Position numbers and translations under genes: made by a program | Assembly (NCBI GenBank): GCA_015478945.1 | Contig: JABUQX010095484.1 | Location: 30,001-70,000, forward strand | Origin: Trachelipus rathkii | Lineage: Eukaryota > Arthropoda > Malacostraca > Isopoda > Trachelipodidae | Direction of reading: 5' to 3' | Length of the DNA: 40,000 nt | Notes under the pieces: model-generated | Seen by the model: only the letters and a program-made list of their open reading frames with translations | What the model was told of the DNA's origin: nothing | Databases searched by the model: none | In this document: one piece after another, positions 1-11,200 of the stretch | Layout: each line of letters opens with the position of its first letter | How positions within the stretch are numbered: position 1 is the first letter of the stretch

Positions 1-1250
1 ATTTTTAATACCTTATTATTAATTATATATCATCATATAATCTATAATATTAATTAATATACTATATATTTAATATATATATTATAAAATAATATTAATA
101 TATTATATATATATATATATCACTTAATTATAGGATACAGCGGATTGGTAATTATTGATTATAATACTGTAATATAAATTTGGGACGTTTATGTATATAT
201 ATTTTTATAATTTATTCAATAAGTTACATAAAAATGAGAGTTTGGAAATTATATTTATTTTATGTTTTATATTCTATACTAATAATCATAATCAGAAAAT
301 ATTAACTATAGGCAGGTATTATATAATTTAGTAAAATCTTATTATCATATTCTTTTTTTTGATCGAGTTGCCATTCTATATTTGGCGGATAGGTTATATT
401 TGATTAGACGAGCTCATTTTAAGCAATAAAAAGAACTGTCTTAGAACGGAGATAGCTAATGACAATTGTTGTAATACTATAAAGTGTAAAATATACTAGC
501 ATACTCAAATACAAGTAACTATAATGAAATTTTTATGTAATCTTCGGTATTTACTAATATTTTAATATAATATTCATTATCATAATATATATATATTATA
601 TTTATTATAGTAGTAATAATATTATTTATGATTCGTTATATTATTAGTTATTTGATGAGCTGGCTTTTCATTACGGGAAAATTGATTGCTCATTATACTC
701 TTTGTATTTATATATCGCTAGGGTAATTGATCTTTCTACAATATATGCCATATTTAAATAGTATTAGGTATTATATATTAATATATTTTATCTATTTTAT
801 AATTTATTATATTATTATATTATATTATATATTATTATATATATATAACTATATATTTATATATATATATATATTATTTTATATATTATAAATATATTAT
901 ATAATATATATATATATATAATATATATAATAATATTAATTTATTTATATCATATTATAATATATGTTAATATATTTATACTATTTATATTTTAATATTA
1001 ATATATTTTATTATTATAATATTATATTATATATATTATATATATATATTAATTATATATATTATTATATTATATATTTATTATAATATTCTAATGGAGT
1101 GCCATTTATATACTTTTTTGGAATATTGTCCCCAATACTCGTATAATTTATTAATTCGATATTTTTATTTTTTATATAGATATTTATTTTATATACGTAT
1201 TTTTTTTTTTGATTTTTAGTCAGATTTTAATTTCTTAATAAATCTTATTT
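1..1250. other. AT-rich low-complexity DNA
   Basis: Almost entirely A and T, with irregular TA/TAA/TTA runs, densest at about 740-1095. The TA runs are broken every few bases, unlike the clean arrays after 27 kb. No reading frame, RNA or transposon end was recognised. Confidence 0.8.
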
Positions 1251-1259
1251 ACACAAGCA

Positions 1260-1910
1260 ACGATGCTATATCGTCATTCATTGCTCCTAATCGGAGTACA
1301 CAGCTATTTATAGTATCGCTATTGATCACTTATTTATCTTCTCTGACTATTAGCGTCTACTTTACGCCGCAATTGATGTAGGCTAAGGCCATTCAACTAA
1401 CCTCCGCTCGCTTACGTATCTCTGCCGCGCATTGGCGGTCAAGGCTCATCATTTATATTACCAGCTTCTCTAGCTATACGGTACTCTCTATGCCTATTGG
1501 CGCGGCAAGGCTCACTTATCTGCACCTCGTCCTATTATCCGCTTCATAAGCTCGATAATAGGTCGATTTTCGACCAAGATTAATACAAGTAGGCAAATGA
1601 CCACACGTGGAGGGTGGGGGGATGCGTTAGTGGAGCTCCCTTTGCTTCATAGTCTTGCGACTTCTTCAGCTCATTGTTTCCACTGTTCGCTCCGTGGGCC
1701 CTGTTCTGTTTAAATTTCCCTCGGTCGAGAGAACTTTCAGGCTGAGCTGGGTTGTCGCTCACAATCGTAACAGTAATCTTTCCATCGTACTTTTCTTAAG
1801 TTTAGAGTGTGATGTACTATTCAGGAACAATATCTTCGTTAGCACTTATGTCCTTCCTTGTTTCGGCTATATGATAGCCTTGCATCTATTCAATAAAATA
1901 AAGTTATGAC
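1260..1910. other. Mixed-composition island, no gene recognised
   Basis: Composition shifts to moderate GC. Two short frames exist (minus 1580-1762 and plus 1655-1909) but neither resembles a known family. A short internal near-duplication is visible: CAAGGCTCA follows a GC-rich word at about 1440 and again at about 1507. It could be an old transposon fragment, but nothing identifies it. Confidence 0.4.
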
Positions 1911-3534
1911 CAATATAAAATTACTTGAAGCAATACTACTATCCATGATTAAATATTATAAAATAAACTTACAACAACAACATATAATATAATATCATAA
2001 ACTAAGTAAAACAATCATAATAAAATCAAATAAATTAATATAATACAATAAATATAAATATAATGAATAATAAATATAAAAGATATAATAATTAAATATA
2101 AATAATAATTATATAAATAAATAATATATATAATATAACAAAATATAATTAATACATTATTTAATATTTATTTTATATATATATAAACGTTAATGGCGAA
2201 CGGATCGTAGTGAACAAAAATATGGTGACTATCCACATCATTTCAACATAATTGACACATACCGAGGAAGAATATAATATAATTTTATGGACAAGTTATT
2301 AAAATTAATATGGATATATCAATGATTTAGGATGAAGTATACTCATATATTGTTAAATAATTGATAATATATAAAATTATTAATTAATTAAAAATAATTT
2401 ATAATAATATATAATATAATGATTAAAATAAATATTATAGTTGTATATACAAATATTTATTATAAATATAATTATATATATATATATTAATAATTAATAA
2501 TAATTATATAATTAAATATAATATAATATTAAATTTTACAAATTTATTCTTTTTATTTTTATCTTATACTACAAATCAATTTGTGTAGGGTATTACAATT
2601 ATATATATTATTATAAACGTTCAATATGTTTGTTAATACACCTGTTACATATATTATGTCGATGATTACATACAACTTAGGTGATATATATTATTGGGTT
2701 ATTTTTCTTTTTATCATAATTTAATTCCACTTTCACAATACTAGATAGAATACCTATTAGAGGTATATCTTTGGATCTCACTAGACATATCTTATTCATT
2801 CTCGTAATAACTTCTCTATTTATTTTAATATAGTCTATCTATACTAAGATGAGTGATCTAATTATATATACAAATAAATTATACATATTAAACCTCACTA
2901 TATATATATATATACTTAACATCCATAAGACTCTTTGGCATTACCTGATATTCGCCTGAATACTAATCTAATCTCCTCTTATATCAATTAATTATTCTAT
3001 CATATTTATACCTATTTATATATTTATTATTATTTTATATTATATCTTTTTTATATTCATATTTTTATTTATTAATATATTTATTTCTTTATCTTAATTC
3101 TACTCTTGGTATATATAACCTAATATTCTTTTTTAGATATACTTTACACTCTTCTCTAGTACTATCTTCTGAATTTGTTATTATTTATTTAATTTTAGCT
3201 TATTAATTGTTATTTATTATTTATTTTCTAAAATTTGGGTATATGATGGTGCAAGTTTTTTTTATACTAGCTCACAGTATATTGTCATATCTAGAGTAAG
3301 GCAGGTGGGCTAAAGTAAAAAAATCTTAAATAAATAACATTTGGAATACAAAGCGTATGGTATGGTGTTTCATGGTTGTCCTTTTACGCTATTTATTATT
3401 TATTTTTTTCTTTTTTCATAGAATAATTATTTTAAAAATTATATTACTCATTTCACCATTTTACGAAACACTAAAAGTGTTATATTTGAGATGTAAATTT
3501 TTTTTTTATTTATATATTTTTTAATACTAAAAGG
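1911..3534. other. AT-rich intergenic DNA
   Basis: AT-rich sequence with short TA runs and no recognisable gene, RNA or repeat family. Confidence 0.7.
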
Positions 3535-3880
3535 AATACGCTAATAGGGTATATTAACTCAATGCCTTAATGATAATTGTGCTGAGATGTTAAGGGATCT
3601 TTCTCGCGCCTTCTATCCTCGTTATATTACTCTGGTAGGTTACGTACTTAAAGTAAGGGGGGTAGATTAATTCCCTATTCTCTCATATCCGGTGAATTCG
3701 TCGTCTCGGTAATCCCTCATATACCGCTACTATTTGTGTCTCTACTTTGGCGTGTTGCTGAGCTTGGATTTCCCTCCTGAACCCATCTACTACCCCTCTC
3801 TATTCTGGGAGGGTTCTTGAACCGTATTACTTCCCTCTCCTGTCTCTTATTCTTATGTTCGTCGGCTCGAGCCTACCTCC
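3535..3880 (+). repeat. Core repeat family, copy F (diverged)
   Basis: The left edge has the family's entry block: CTAATAGGGTATATTAACTC here against CTAAAGGATATACC...GGTTAACTC in copy B (18.0 kb). The right edge carries GGCTCGAGCC at about 3865-3874, the same place as in copies A and B. The interior is pyrimidine-rich and poorly conserved. It faces copy E across about 120 bp of AT-rich DNA. A 76-residue plus-strand frame at 3855-4082 spans the spacer and is not considered a gene. Confidence 0.4.
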
Positions 3881-3994
3881 TAATTTGGTTGAAATATTCA
3901 TTTTTGTTTCTTCTTTGGAATATATTTACGTTTTATTATTATTTTTCTTCTTTTTTTTTTATTCATCGAATTTAATAAAAAAACAAAATTTATT

Positions 3995-4390
3995 TTCCAA
4001 TTTTATGGGGGCTCGAGCTCTGCACTTGGGGACATTGAGGGGGGTAGCGTTTCTTTCATACACTCTGAGAGTCGGGATATGATTTGATCTTGGTAATTGA
4101 ACCCCCTGACGATCATTATTACTTCGGGCTCAAGTTTTGTTTGGCAGTCACCATTTCATCATAACGACACAAAGAACCGGGGGTTGCCGGAGACACTATC
4201 CCGGTAGGTTGTGCGCTAGAACATTCTTTATTAGTGCGCACAACTTCGTTACTTTGTTACCACAGGCCGGAGAGGTCTCCTGAGTTGTTGAGAGCCTTTG
4301 TGGAGCCTCAGATAAACTCTGCATCATAGAGTTAGCGGTGTTTAATTTGTGCCATTTTTTTATCTTTCAATTATTAGGTTCTTTTTCTAT
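3995..4390 (-). repeat. Core repeat family, copy E (diverged)
   Basis: Read on the minus strand, the start block is recognisable: GCTAACTCTATGATGCAGAG at about 4320-4340 corresponds to GGTTAACTCAAGATGGCAGG in copy B. The far edge is GGGGGCTCGAGC at about 4007-4018, matching the same edge in copy D (TGGGGGCTCGAGCGG). The middle is weakly conserved. Confidence 0.4.
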
Positions 4391-5796
4391 TTCGCTTTCG
4401 TTATGTTTTAAATATATAATAGACATATGAGGAATATAGAGAGTTGTATATTTCCCAAAAACACGTTGGTGAGATTTTTTCAGTACATTAGAGGGGCGAT
4501 AAATAATTTTATTTCTGTAATATATATAATTACTGTATTTGAATAATAATATAGAAGAAATATGGTGACTTGATTATGTGAGGGTTTTGAGATATAAATC
4601 GCCTCGTCTTTATGATTGTTTCGGTCTGGATATCGCAAATATATTAATTGTTGTTGTTCTAACTTTAGGACTCTTGGGCCGTTCTCTAGTTACATCTGTG
4701 TTGTAGTATTTAAAAAATCTGTACCATATATATTTAATATTATAATATAATATATATTTAATTATCTATTTAATTATTTATTTTAAATGCAAATATCTTA
4801 TATATATCTATTATAATATTAATAATATATTTTATAAATATATTATAAATATATATATTATATATATATATATTTATAATATTAATAGTATATATATAAT
4901 TATTACAATAGTCAATTACGCTAAAATATTAAATTTTAATAATAATTGAAAATCCGTGAAAAAAAAATTGATATATTAATAAAAATAAAATAATCGATTA
5001 ATAATTATTGATTGGGCGGGGCTAATTCCAAATGTAAAGGCCCCTAATATATATAATATATTCATATATTAAGTATATATTTTATATATTATAGGGAATT
5101 TAATATAATATATACTATATATTTATATAATCTATATAATTATATAATCTCATTTTACTAATTATATATTATATTATATATATATTCTACTTATATTATT
5201 ATATATATTAATTTATATATATCTATATATATATATTATATATATATATATATATTATCATAGGTGATTATAATAATTTAGGTATATTTTATATTATAGA
5301 TAGCAGACCATACTTATTAATCAATTACCATATTCATTACTATAAAAATCAATATTAATATGACTCACTACTAGTGGAAATAAGGATAATATATATTAGT
5401 ACTCGAATGACTTAGGTCTCACATATTTATAGTGGCGGAAATAATAATTATATATAATATATAAGAATATAAAACAAAAAAAAAAAAAAGAAAAAAAAAA
5501 TTATTCTCAAAAACTACAAATATGATCATTAACATGCGAAATAAGAAATACCTTTTGAATATGTTTACTTTTAATATGGTGATACTTGTAAAAAATAATA
5601 AAAATAAAAAATATTATTGCTAATTACTTATAGTTAATATATAATGTATTAAGTAGTATATTTTATTACAGAGACCTTTTAATTGGTTACTTTCCCTGTT
5701 AATAATATAAATAGTGAATACTTCTCTTATTACTTATTTTTAAAATATTTTTAGCTTTATTTTTATTCTATTTTCTACTAAAAATAGAATTATCCC
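4391..5796. other. AT-rich intergenic DNA
   Basis: Long AT-rich stretch with TA-rich patches at about 4720-4900 and 5060-5270 and A-rich runs near 5475-5500. No gene or defined repeat was recognised. Confidence 0.7.
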
Positions 5797-6060
5797 TAAA
5801 GGGTATATATATCCGCTAACCTATGATATGTAGCAGGTATTAATAATGATTGGGGAGGTTACTCTCAGTAGTATCTCTTCACCGGAGGGAACTACGTGAT
5901 AGTAGTTATAAGTATAGTATATAATAATACTTTATATATACTATTTCCCTCATATAAACCTACTTATATACCGGGAGGTCTCTACGTAGTAGTACCCCGC
6001 TCTTATATATTTATATGGTTACTATATATTTGGTGAGGTAGTTTATCTAGTGTGCGGTGA
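5797..6060 (+). repeat. Possible core repeat family, copy G (highly diverged)
   Basis: CTAAAGGGTATATATATCCG followed by CTAACC and TAGCAGG resembles the entry block of copy B. CCGGGAGGTCTC near 5980 matches CGGGGAGGTCTCC in B, and the following GCTCTT..TATTTATATGG resembles GATCTTTTGTATTTGG. The CTCGAG edge was not found. Support is partial. Confidence 0.3.
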
Positions 6061-6090
6061 TAGTATGATATGTTATCTATATCATACTAT
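6060..6090. other. Hairpin with 12-bp perfect stem
   Basis: ATAGTATGATAT (6060-6071), a 7-base loop, then ATATCATACTAT (6079-6090). It is perfectly self-complementary. In such AT-rich DNA it may be chance or a relic of a transposon end. Confidence 0.5.
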
Positions 6091-6099
6091 TCAGTCTTC

Positions 6100-7000
6100 A
6101 TCGTGCCAGGGCTCTTCAACAGAGCGATCCAGGATTTCCGAGGTGTAAGTTGAATCGGAAAAAAAGTACACCGCTCCTTGTTTGTACTCACCTGCTCACG
6201 GAGGGCGTAGCCAGATTGTACTTATGCTAGAAAATTTTTCGATTACCATAATATGAGCACTGCGGGTGAGAACGACGCATTATAAAAGCCGAGTGGATGA
6301 AAGAAAAAGAGAAGATTTAGAAGAAAGGAATGAAGAGAGAGTATCAAGAAACAAAGAGCTTGCAACGATCAGGGATTAGAAGTTTGAATGCTGGTGAAGG
6401 AGATGGTTCCTGAGAGAACATTTGTTTAGACTTGTGATGAAACTTTTTTAGAAATAGTAATTTACAAAATTTTATAAAATTTAAACAAATTTAAAATATT
6501 ATAATCTATTTTAATATAACGGAGGAGCAAAAAAATTTAATCTTGATTTCTTATTATGACTTAACTTTAAATTACGATTAATTAATTAATATTTTTAATT
6601 AATCATTATTATGTGATTTTATATGTTATCTTATTAACTGAATGAAGATAAGACGTCATGGAAAACATATAGTTGCGGTCGGTTCGATATAAAGTAGAGT
6701 AGAATTGGTTTAATCTTCTTCAATAATGGCGATTCTGGTATGCACTTTCTGCTGTTTGTTAGCACTCACTTTTAACTAAGTGAAGACTCCGGTTGTTTTG
6801 TGATCGCACCGATTCTTGTAAATTTTTGCCTTGATAGACTTCTTCTAAATTTTGGCTCCGATCTTTGCTAGCAACAAAATAGTGAGAACACTCCTCCAAC
6901 ATAAAATTCTCGCGTGATGCTTCTTGCCTTCTGTCGAGTGGACGTGTGATAGTGTACACTTGTAAAATTATATGTTAATGGTTTTTTTGTAAGTATTAAA
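6100..7000. other. Mixed-composition island, no gene recognised
   Basis: Moderate GC sequence. The longest open frame is minus 6759-6959, 66 residues, rich in charged residues (Arg, Glu, Lys, Asp), without any motif I recognise. A TATAAAAG word at about 6280 resembles a TATA box but no transcript downstream could be identified. The frame could be an exon or a decayed transposon piece. Confidence 0.3.
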
Positions 7001-7447
7001 TAATTATACTATTTTTTTTTATTTTTTTTTATTATATTTTTTTTTTATTTTTATTATATCTATTTTTATATATATTATATATATTACAGTTTCTACGCCC
7101 TACAATAATAATTTAATTGTACCTAATAAGGATTCTCAACTAATTAGGTTTATTTCTATACTTTTTCCTTATAGGTTAAACATTATATTATGTATAGTTT
7201 TTCTATACAATAATATGTGGAAAGATAGTATTTGAGTAATCTGGGGATAATTAATAGTTTTAGTATCGTACTTATTTATACTTTCTATAATACAATATAC
7301 TCAAATTATATTCTAACTTATTAAATATATATATATTACAATTATTGTATTGAAGCTATAGATTTTAATATATTAATTAGATTATATATATATATATATA
7401 TTATATTAATTAATATAATATATATATATTAATAAGTAATATATATT

Positions 7448-7506
7448 ATATAGTATATTTATATAGTATATTTATATAGTATATTTATATAGTATATTTA
7501 TATAGT
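7448..7506. repeat. 15-bp AT minisatellite, about 4 copies
   Basis: The unit TATATAGTATATTTA repeats about four times with perfect spacing. The surrounding 7000-7550 is AT-rich with poly-T runs and no gene. Confidence 0.8.
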
Positions 7507-7551
7507 TTTAAAATACTCTCTCATTAATATGAGCTTATCATAATCCTAAAC

Positions 7552-7640
7552 TCTCTCTCTCTTCTCTCTCTCTTCATTTTCTTTCTCTATCTTCTTACTC
7601 TCACTCTCTCATCTTCTCCTCTCTCTCTCTCTCTCTGTCG
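7552..7640. repeat. CT-rich simple sequence
   Basis: Interrupted (CT)n tract with TTCTC variants. It is low complexity and carries no gene. Confidence 0.8.
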
Positions 7641-8059
7641 TATATTTTTTTATTCTTATAAAAATATATTCATGTATTCTATTCTTCGTGCTTTTCCAAA
7701 CTTCTAAGGTAAGACTAGTCTACACTAGTTTTGATTTATTATATAATTATGATATAAATAAGTACTTTCTGGCTTTTTAAAGTAGTTATGGATATATTTG
7801 AAGACACATTAGCATTAAAAAGTTTAAGCTCTTTTCATTCCGTGTGCTATATGTGTGAGCGACAGTGTATATATGTACTTTCTGTTAAGTGTTGTTAATC
7901 ATAATCTCTTCTATACAGACTTTAGCATTTTGTGGCTTTCCTGAAGAGCGTAATTAAAACGCAGCTGTTACGAGCACTGTGAATGTGTCTGATAGTATAA
8001 ATGTAGCAATGATTTGATAATTTTTGTGATTCGATATAATTTTTTTTGTAATTCAGTTG

Positions 8060-8770
8060 TAATTTCTAGATGGTCGATCCTCAAGAGGAAATTTTATTAT
8101 CATGATTTTGTGTCATATTAGAAGACAGAGAAGTGTTCGTACTACGAACTCGCTCAACAAGAGCAGTGTAAGGAATATATATTCGCGAGAGGTGGACTTT
8201 GGGTTATCCATTCAGACATTCTGTCAAAGAATCTCGCTTGTCGGACTTCTCAGAAGCACTTCTCACTTCCAATAGCTATAAATCTGATTTAGAAACATGA
8301 AAATGCTGCATTAATATAGCAAATAATAGTTAGTCATATAGTATGAATATTAAACAGTAAGATATTAGAAGATTATGAGATCAAAGTGCAACAGTGTGGC
8401 AACTTGTTTCTTCTTTTATTGGAGTTTAAGTTCAACACGTCTCATTTGTGGGGGAAGATATATCAGCAGCATACTTACAAGGAGATAAAATAACAAGAAA
8501 AGCGAATCGATATTTCGATATCGTAATTATTAGTTATTGATTACCTACATACCTCGTTTGTGTTGAAAAGAGAGAGACAGAACGTATAGTTCTAAGATGT
8601 TAAGAAGATATAATTGAGCTAAAAAGATTATAGTATGTAATGCTCATTCTACTTCTGTAATATATATCAAAAGCGAACAACTTTTCTAGCTGATGGCAGA
8701 ATTATTTATGATAGAGAAAAGGATGAGATTAACTGGAAGGAGAAAATGCTGAATATTTTGATTATTATCC
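8060..8770 (+). pseudogene. Possible Copia-type reverse transcriptase remnant
   Basis: The frame at about 8454-8500 reads EDISAAYLQGDKITRK, which resembles the block at the first catalytic aspartate in Copia/Ty1 reverse transcriptases (aspartate, two or three residues, then A-Y/F-L-x-G). Just upstream, about 8360-8450, KYFRRL...ATVWQLVSSFIGV fits the preceding helix loosely in spacing. About 8590-8700 could hold the next block after frame changes. There are many stops and frameshifts. No LTR, protease or integrase signature was found. It may be chance similarity, since only about 16 residues match well. Confidence 0.3.
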
Positions 8771-9290
8771 TTAAATTTTAAATTTATGGGTCAGCTTTAA
8801 ATAATTCAATTACTCAAAATTAAGAATAAATAGTTAAAGAAGCCCTATATATGTCGGGATACTTTCCAGTTCCCTACAGGGAGAGAGGATGGGAAAATAA
8901 GTGGTAATGGTGATTTGAGGGATATTCCTCTGTTATATAACGCTAACCCTGGATTATTATTTATATACTTGTTAAATACCGAAGAGCACTAAAATTTCAC
9001 ATTAAAACGAAAACAAACGAAATTTTAGATATTTTCAAGGTATAATATATAATAATAATTAATAATAATAAATAAATATTAATATATTAATATATAATAA
9101 TAATAATTCATCATTATTAAATAATTATATATATATAATATATATTATATCAATAAATCATAATCATCTATAATTAATATATAATCTAATATTAATAATT
9201 ATTTATTATTATTTGATTATTAGTTATTATTATTATGCAAACTTTTTATTATTGTCTTATTATTATTATTATCTGGTGTATTATTCTATA
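8771..9290. other. AT-rich intergenic DNA
   Basis: AT-rich, with ATTATTATT-like runs from about 9050. No gene or defined repeat recognised. Confidence 0.7.
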
Positions 9291-9295
9291 ATTAT

Positions 9296-9420
9296 TATTT
9301 TCATGATTATTAGTAGTAGACGTAGTAGTAGTAGTAGTCTAGTAGGTAGTAGTGGATAACGCTCGGTAGTTATAGTTTAGTAAGTAGTCAGTTTAGGCTC
9401 GTAGTTATAACGTAGTAGTT
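9296..9420. repeat. Interrupted TAG/GTAGTA repeat
   Basis: Trinucleotide TAG/GTA tract, clean at about 9317-9337, then decaying to GTAGTTATA-type variants. Confidence 0.7.
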
Positions 9421-9527
9421 TAAAAAAAGCTCTGGTTACAACTTATTTGTATGTTATTTGCTACTCGCGCTTTAATTGTTTCAATCAAGTTGAGTTGTGA
9501 TTGAAATTTTAGTAGAGCGCAAAAATA

Positions 9528-9590
9528 AACGCAACCGCGGTTGTTGAAAAATTTGGGAACCAAAAAACCGCAACCGCGGTTTTGCAAAAA
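9528..9590. repeat. Duplicated palindrome AACCGCGGTT
   Basis: The 10-bp palindrome AACCGCGGTT occurs at 9533-9542 and 9572-9581, 39 bp apart. Each copy is preceded by CGC and followed by a GAAAAATT/GCAAAAATT word, so the whole 39-bp unit is duplicated. The GC-rich palindromes stand out in AT-rich DNA. Confidence 0.75.
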
Positions 9591-9599
9591 TTCAATTTG

Positions 9600-9990
9600 T
9601 TTTTATTCTAATATATTATAATATTTTAAACTATAATATTATAGTATATAATATATAGGTATATAATAGATATATATATATATGATTATTTTTTTTTATA
9701 ATTTTATCATTATTATAAGTCTAAGTTTGTATATATATAGCTCATAGTTATGTAGTTAATTATAAAATTTTATAATATGACTATTAATATATTATATATA
9801 TATATATTTGGGAAGTCCTGAAAGTTTTGTTATGGTAAAATATTACTATAGACAAAATTAATTAATTTATAAGTTATATATTTATATATATATATAGATA
9901 TCATAAATTTTTTATTATTATTTTATAATAATTTTAGAAATAATTATAATAAAATAAAAATTTTATAGTTAAGTGTAATTACAGCTAGAC
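9600..9990. other. AT-rich intergenic DNA
   Basis: TA-rich patches and poly-T, no gene recognised. Confidence 0.7.
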
Positions 9991-9994
9991 AATA

Positions 9995-10300
9995 TATATA
10001 GTGGGGGCTCGAGCGGGGGGTAACAGAGGGGGACTCGTTTATTTTCACAACACATTACCACCGTAGCGCGGACGTGTGACGGTAAGTGTATACTCCAGAG
10101 CACACTAGCTCGCGCAATACCAAGAGGGTGGTGGTGTATACGCGAGACCCTTGCGGCCCTCACGAAGCAGAGGTCGGGCAGTTAGGTGCTCTTGATGATC
10201 ACCGCGCCGTCCCATCTCCGCAGGCAGTGCGGGAAGAGGCCCCCGGATTCTGCATCTTGCCGGGAGTTTTACCCTTGGGTATCTTTAGGTTAGAACAAGA
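9995..10300 (-). repeat. Core repeat family, copy D
   Basis: A GC-rich block in the same orientation as copy C. The low edge is TGGGGGCTCGAGCGGGGG (about 10004). On the minus strand the high edge reads CCTAAAGATACCC...GGCAAGATGCAGAAT, matching the entry block of copy B. Short frames on both strands (minus 9969-10163 and plus 10086-10316) are explained by this GC-rich repeat. No flanking TIR was found. Confidence 0.55.
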
Positions 10301-10575
10301 AAAATATTTCCACTGAGAAGTCGTTAAAAACGTAACAGGTCTATATATTTTTTCGAAATAGCGTCCCACTTAAATGATGTTAGGATATATACCGAAATAT
10401 ATAGTAAAAAAAACAATATAGTGAGAGAATGATGTCGTTCTAAGTGCGTAGAAAACCATGATCCTATTTATATTATCAATCTCTATCACCGCGACATATA
10501 TTATATAATATTATATATATATATTATATGATGATAATAATTATAATTATATATATATATATTTATTATGAGTAT

Positions 10576-10870
10576 TACGCGCCTTATGTTTCTACCCGTC
10601 ACGGCTTCGGGCGTGCGAAAACAGGGCATCCGCGCAGCATTGAAAAATACTTTATACACCGGGGAATATATTGTTTGTATAAACTGCTTCAAATTCAACG
10701 CAGTGTGCTAGGTTATTCCAAATAGGTATTTTTGAATACCTTATCACCTGCGTTGAATTTGAGCAGTTTTGTTATACATACAATATATTCCCGGTTAATA
10801 AAGATTTCACTCTGCGCGTGCCCTGTTTGTCGCTCCGCCCGAGACGTGGACGGGTAGAGTGGGCGTCGTG
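10576..10870. repeat. Large palindrome, arms about 130 bp
   Basis: The left arm (about 10591-10725) begins TCTACCCGTC and contains GAATATATTGT and AAACTGCTTCAAATTCAACG. The right arm (about 10735-10858) is its reverse complement with small indels, ending GGACGGGTAGA. The loop is about 10 bp. On both strands an open frame of about 60 residues falls inside the arms because they are mirror images; neither is regarded as a gene. It could be a foldback element or two head-to-head copies of one repeat. Confidence 0.8.
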
Positions 10871-10907
10871 TTCCTTGTGGGTGGGTGAATATATTCACCC
10901 AAGGAAC
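10870..10907. other. GC-stemmed hairpin beside the palindrome
   Basis: GTTCCTTG, a short TGGGT insert, then the perfect 18-bp palindrome GGGTGAATATATTCACCC (10883-10900), then AAGGAAC closing the outer stem. It is a strong cruciform candidate. Confidence 0.75.
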
Positions 10908-11011
10908 AATTCTCGCCGCTTTACTTTTTAATCATCGGGCGTGTCGTCAACACCTTTACGCGACTCTGCTAGGGCCGCGTTCACATCCCAAGCCGGTGAA
11001 ATTACTGAAGG

Positions 11012-11063
11012 GGTTATTCTTTGAATACCTATCAACTGCACTGCGTTGAATTTGAAGCAGTTG

Positions 11064-11070
<7 letters not shown>
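11012..11070. repeat. Third copy of the palindrome's inner end
   Basis: GGTTATTCTTTGAATACC followed by CTGCGTTGAATTTGAAGC repeats the start of the right arm at about 10725-10785 in the same orientation, 288 bp away. It runs directly into a (TA)n tract. Confidence 0.7.
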
Positions 11071-11111
<41 letters not shown>

Positions 11112-11200
11112 CTATATATATATATAGTTATATATATATATAATTATATATATTATATATATATATAATAATATTTATTATATTATATTATAATTAAGCT
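11064..11200. repeat. (TA)n microsatellite, partly degenerate
   Basis: Clean TA for about 40 bp, then interrupted TA/TAA sequence. Confidence 0.9.

Noticed and set aside
6270..6300. TATAAAAG as a promoter TATA box
   Set aside because: No transcript or conserved coding sequence downstream; such words are expected in AT-rich DNA.
10501..10898. Three overlapping 61-65 residue frames
   Set aside because: They are mirror images produced by the palindrome arms, with no known protein match.
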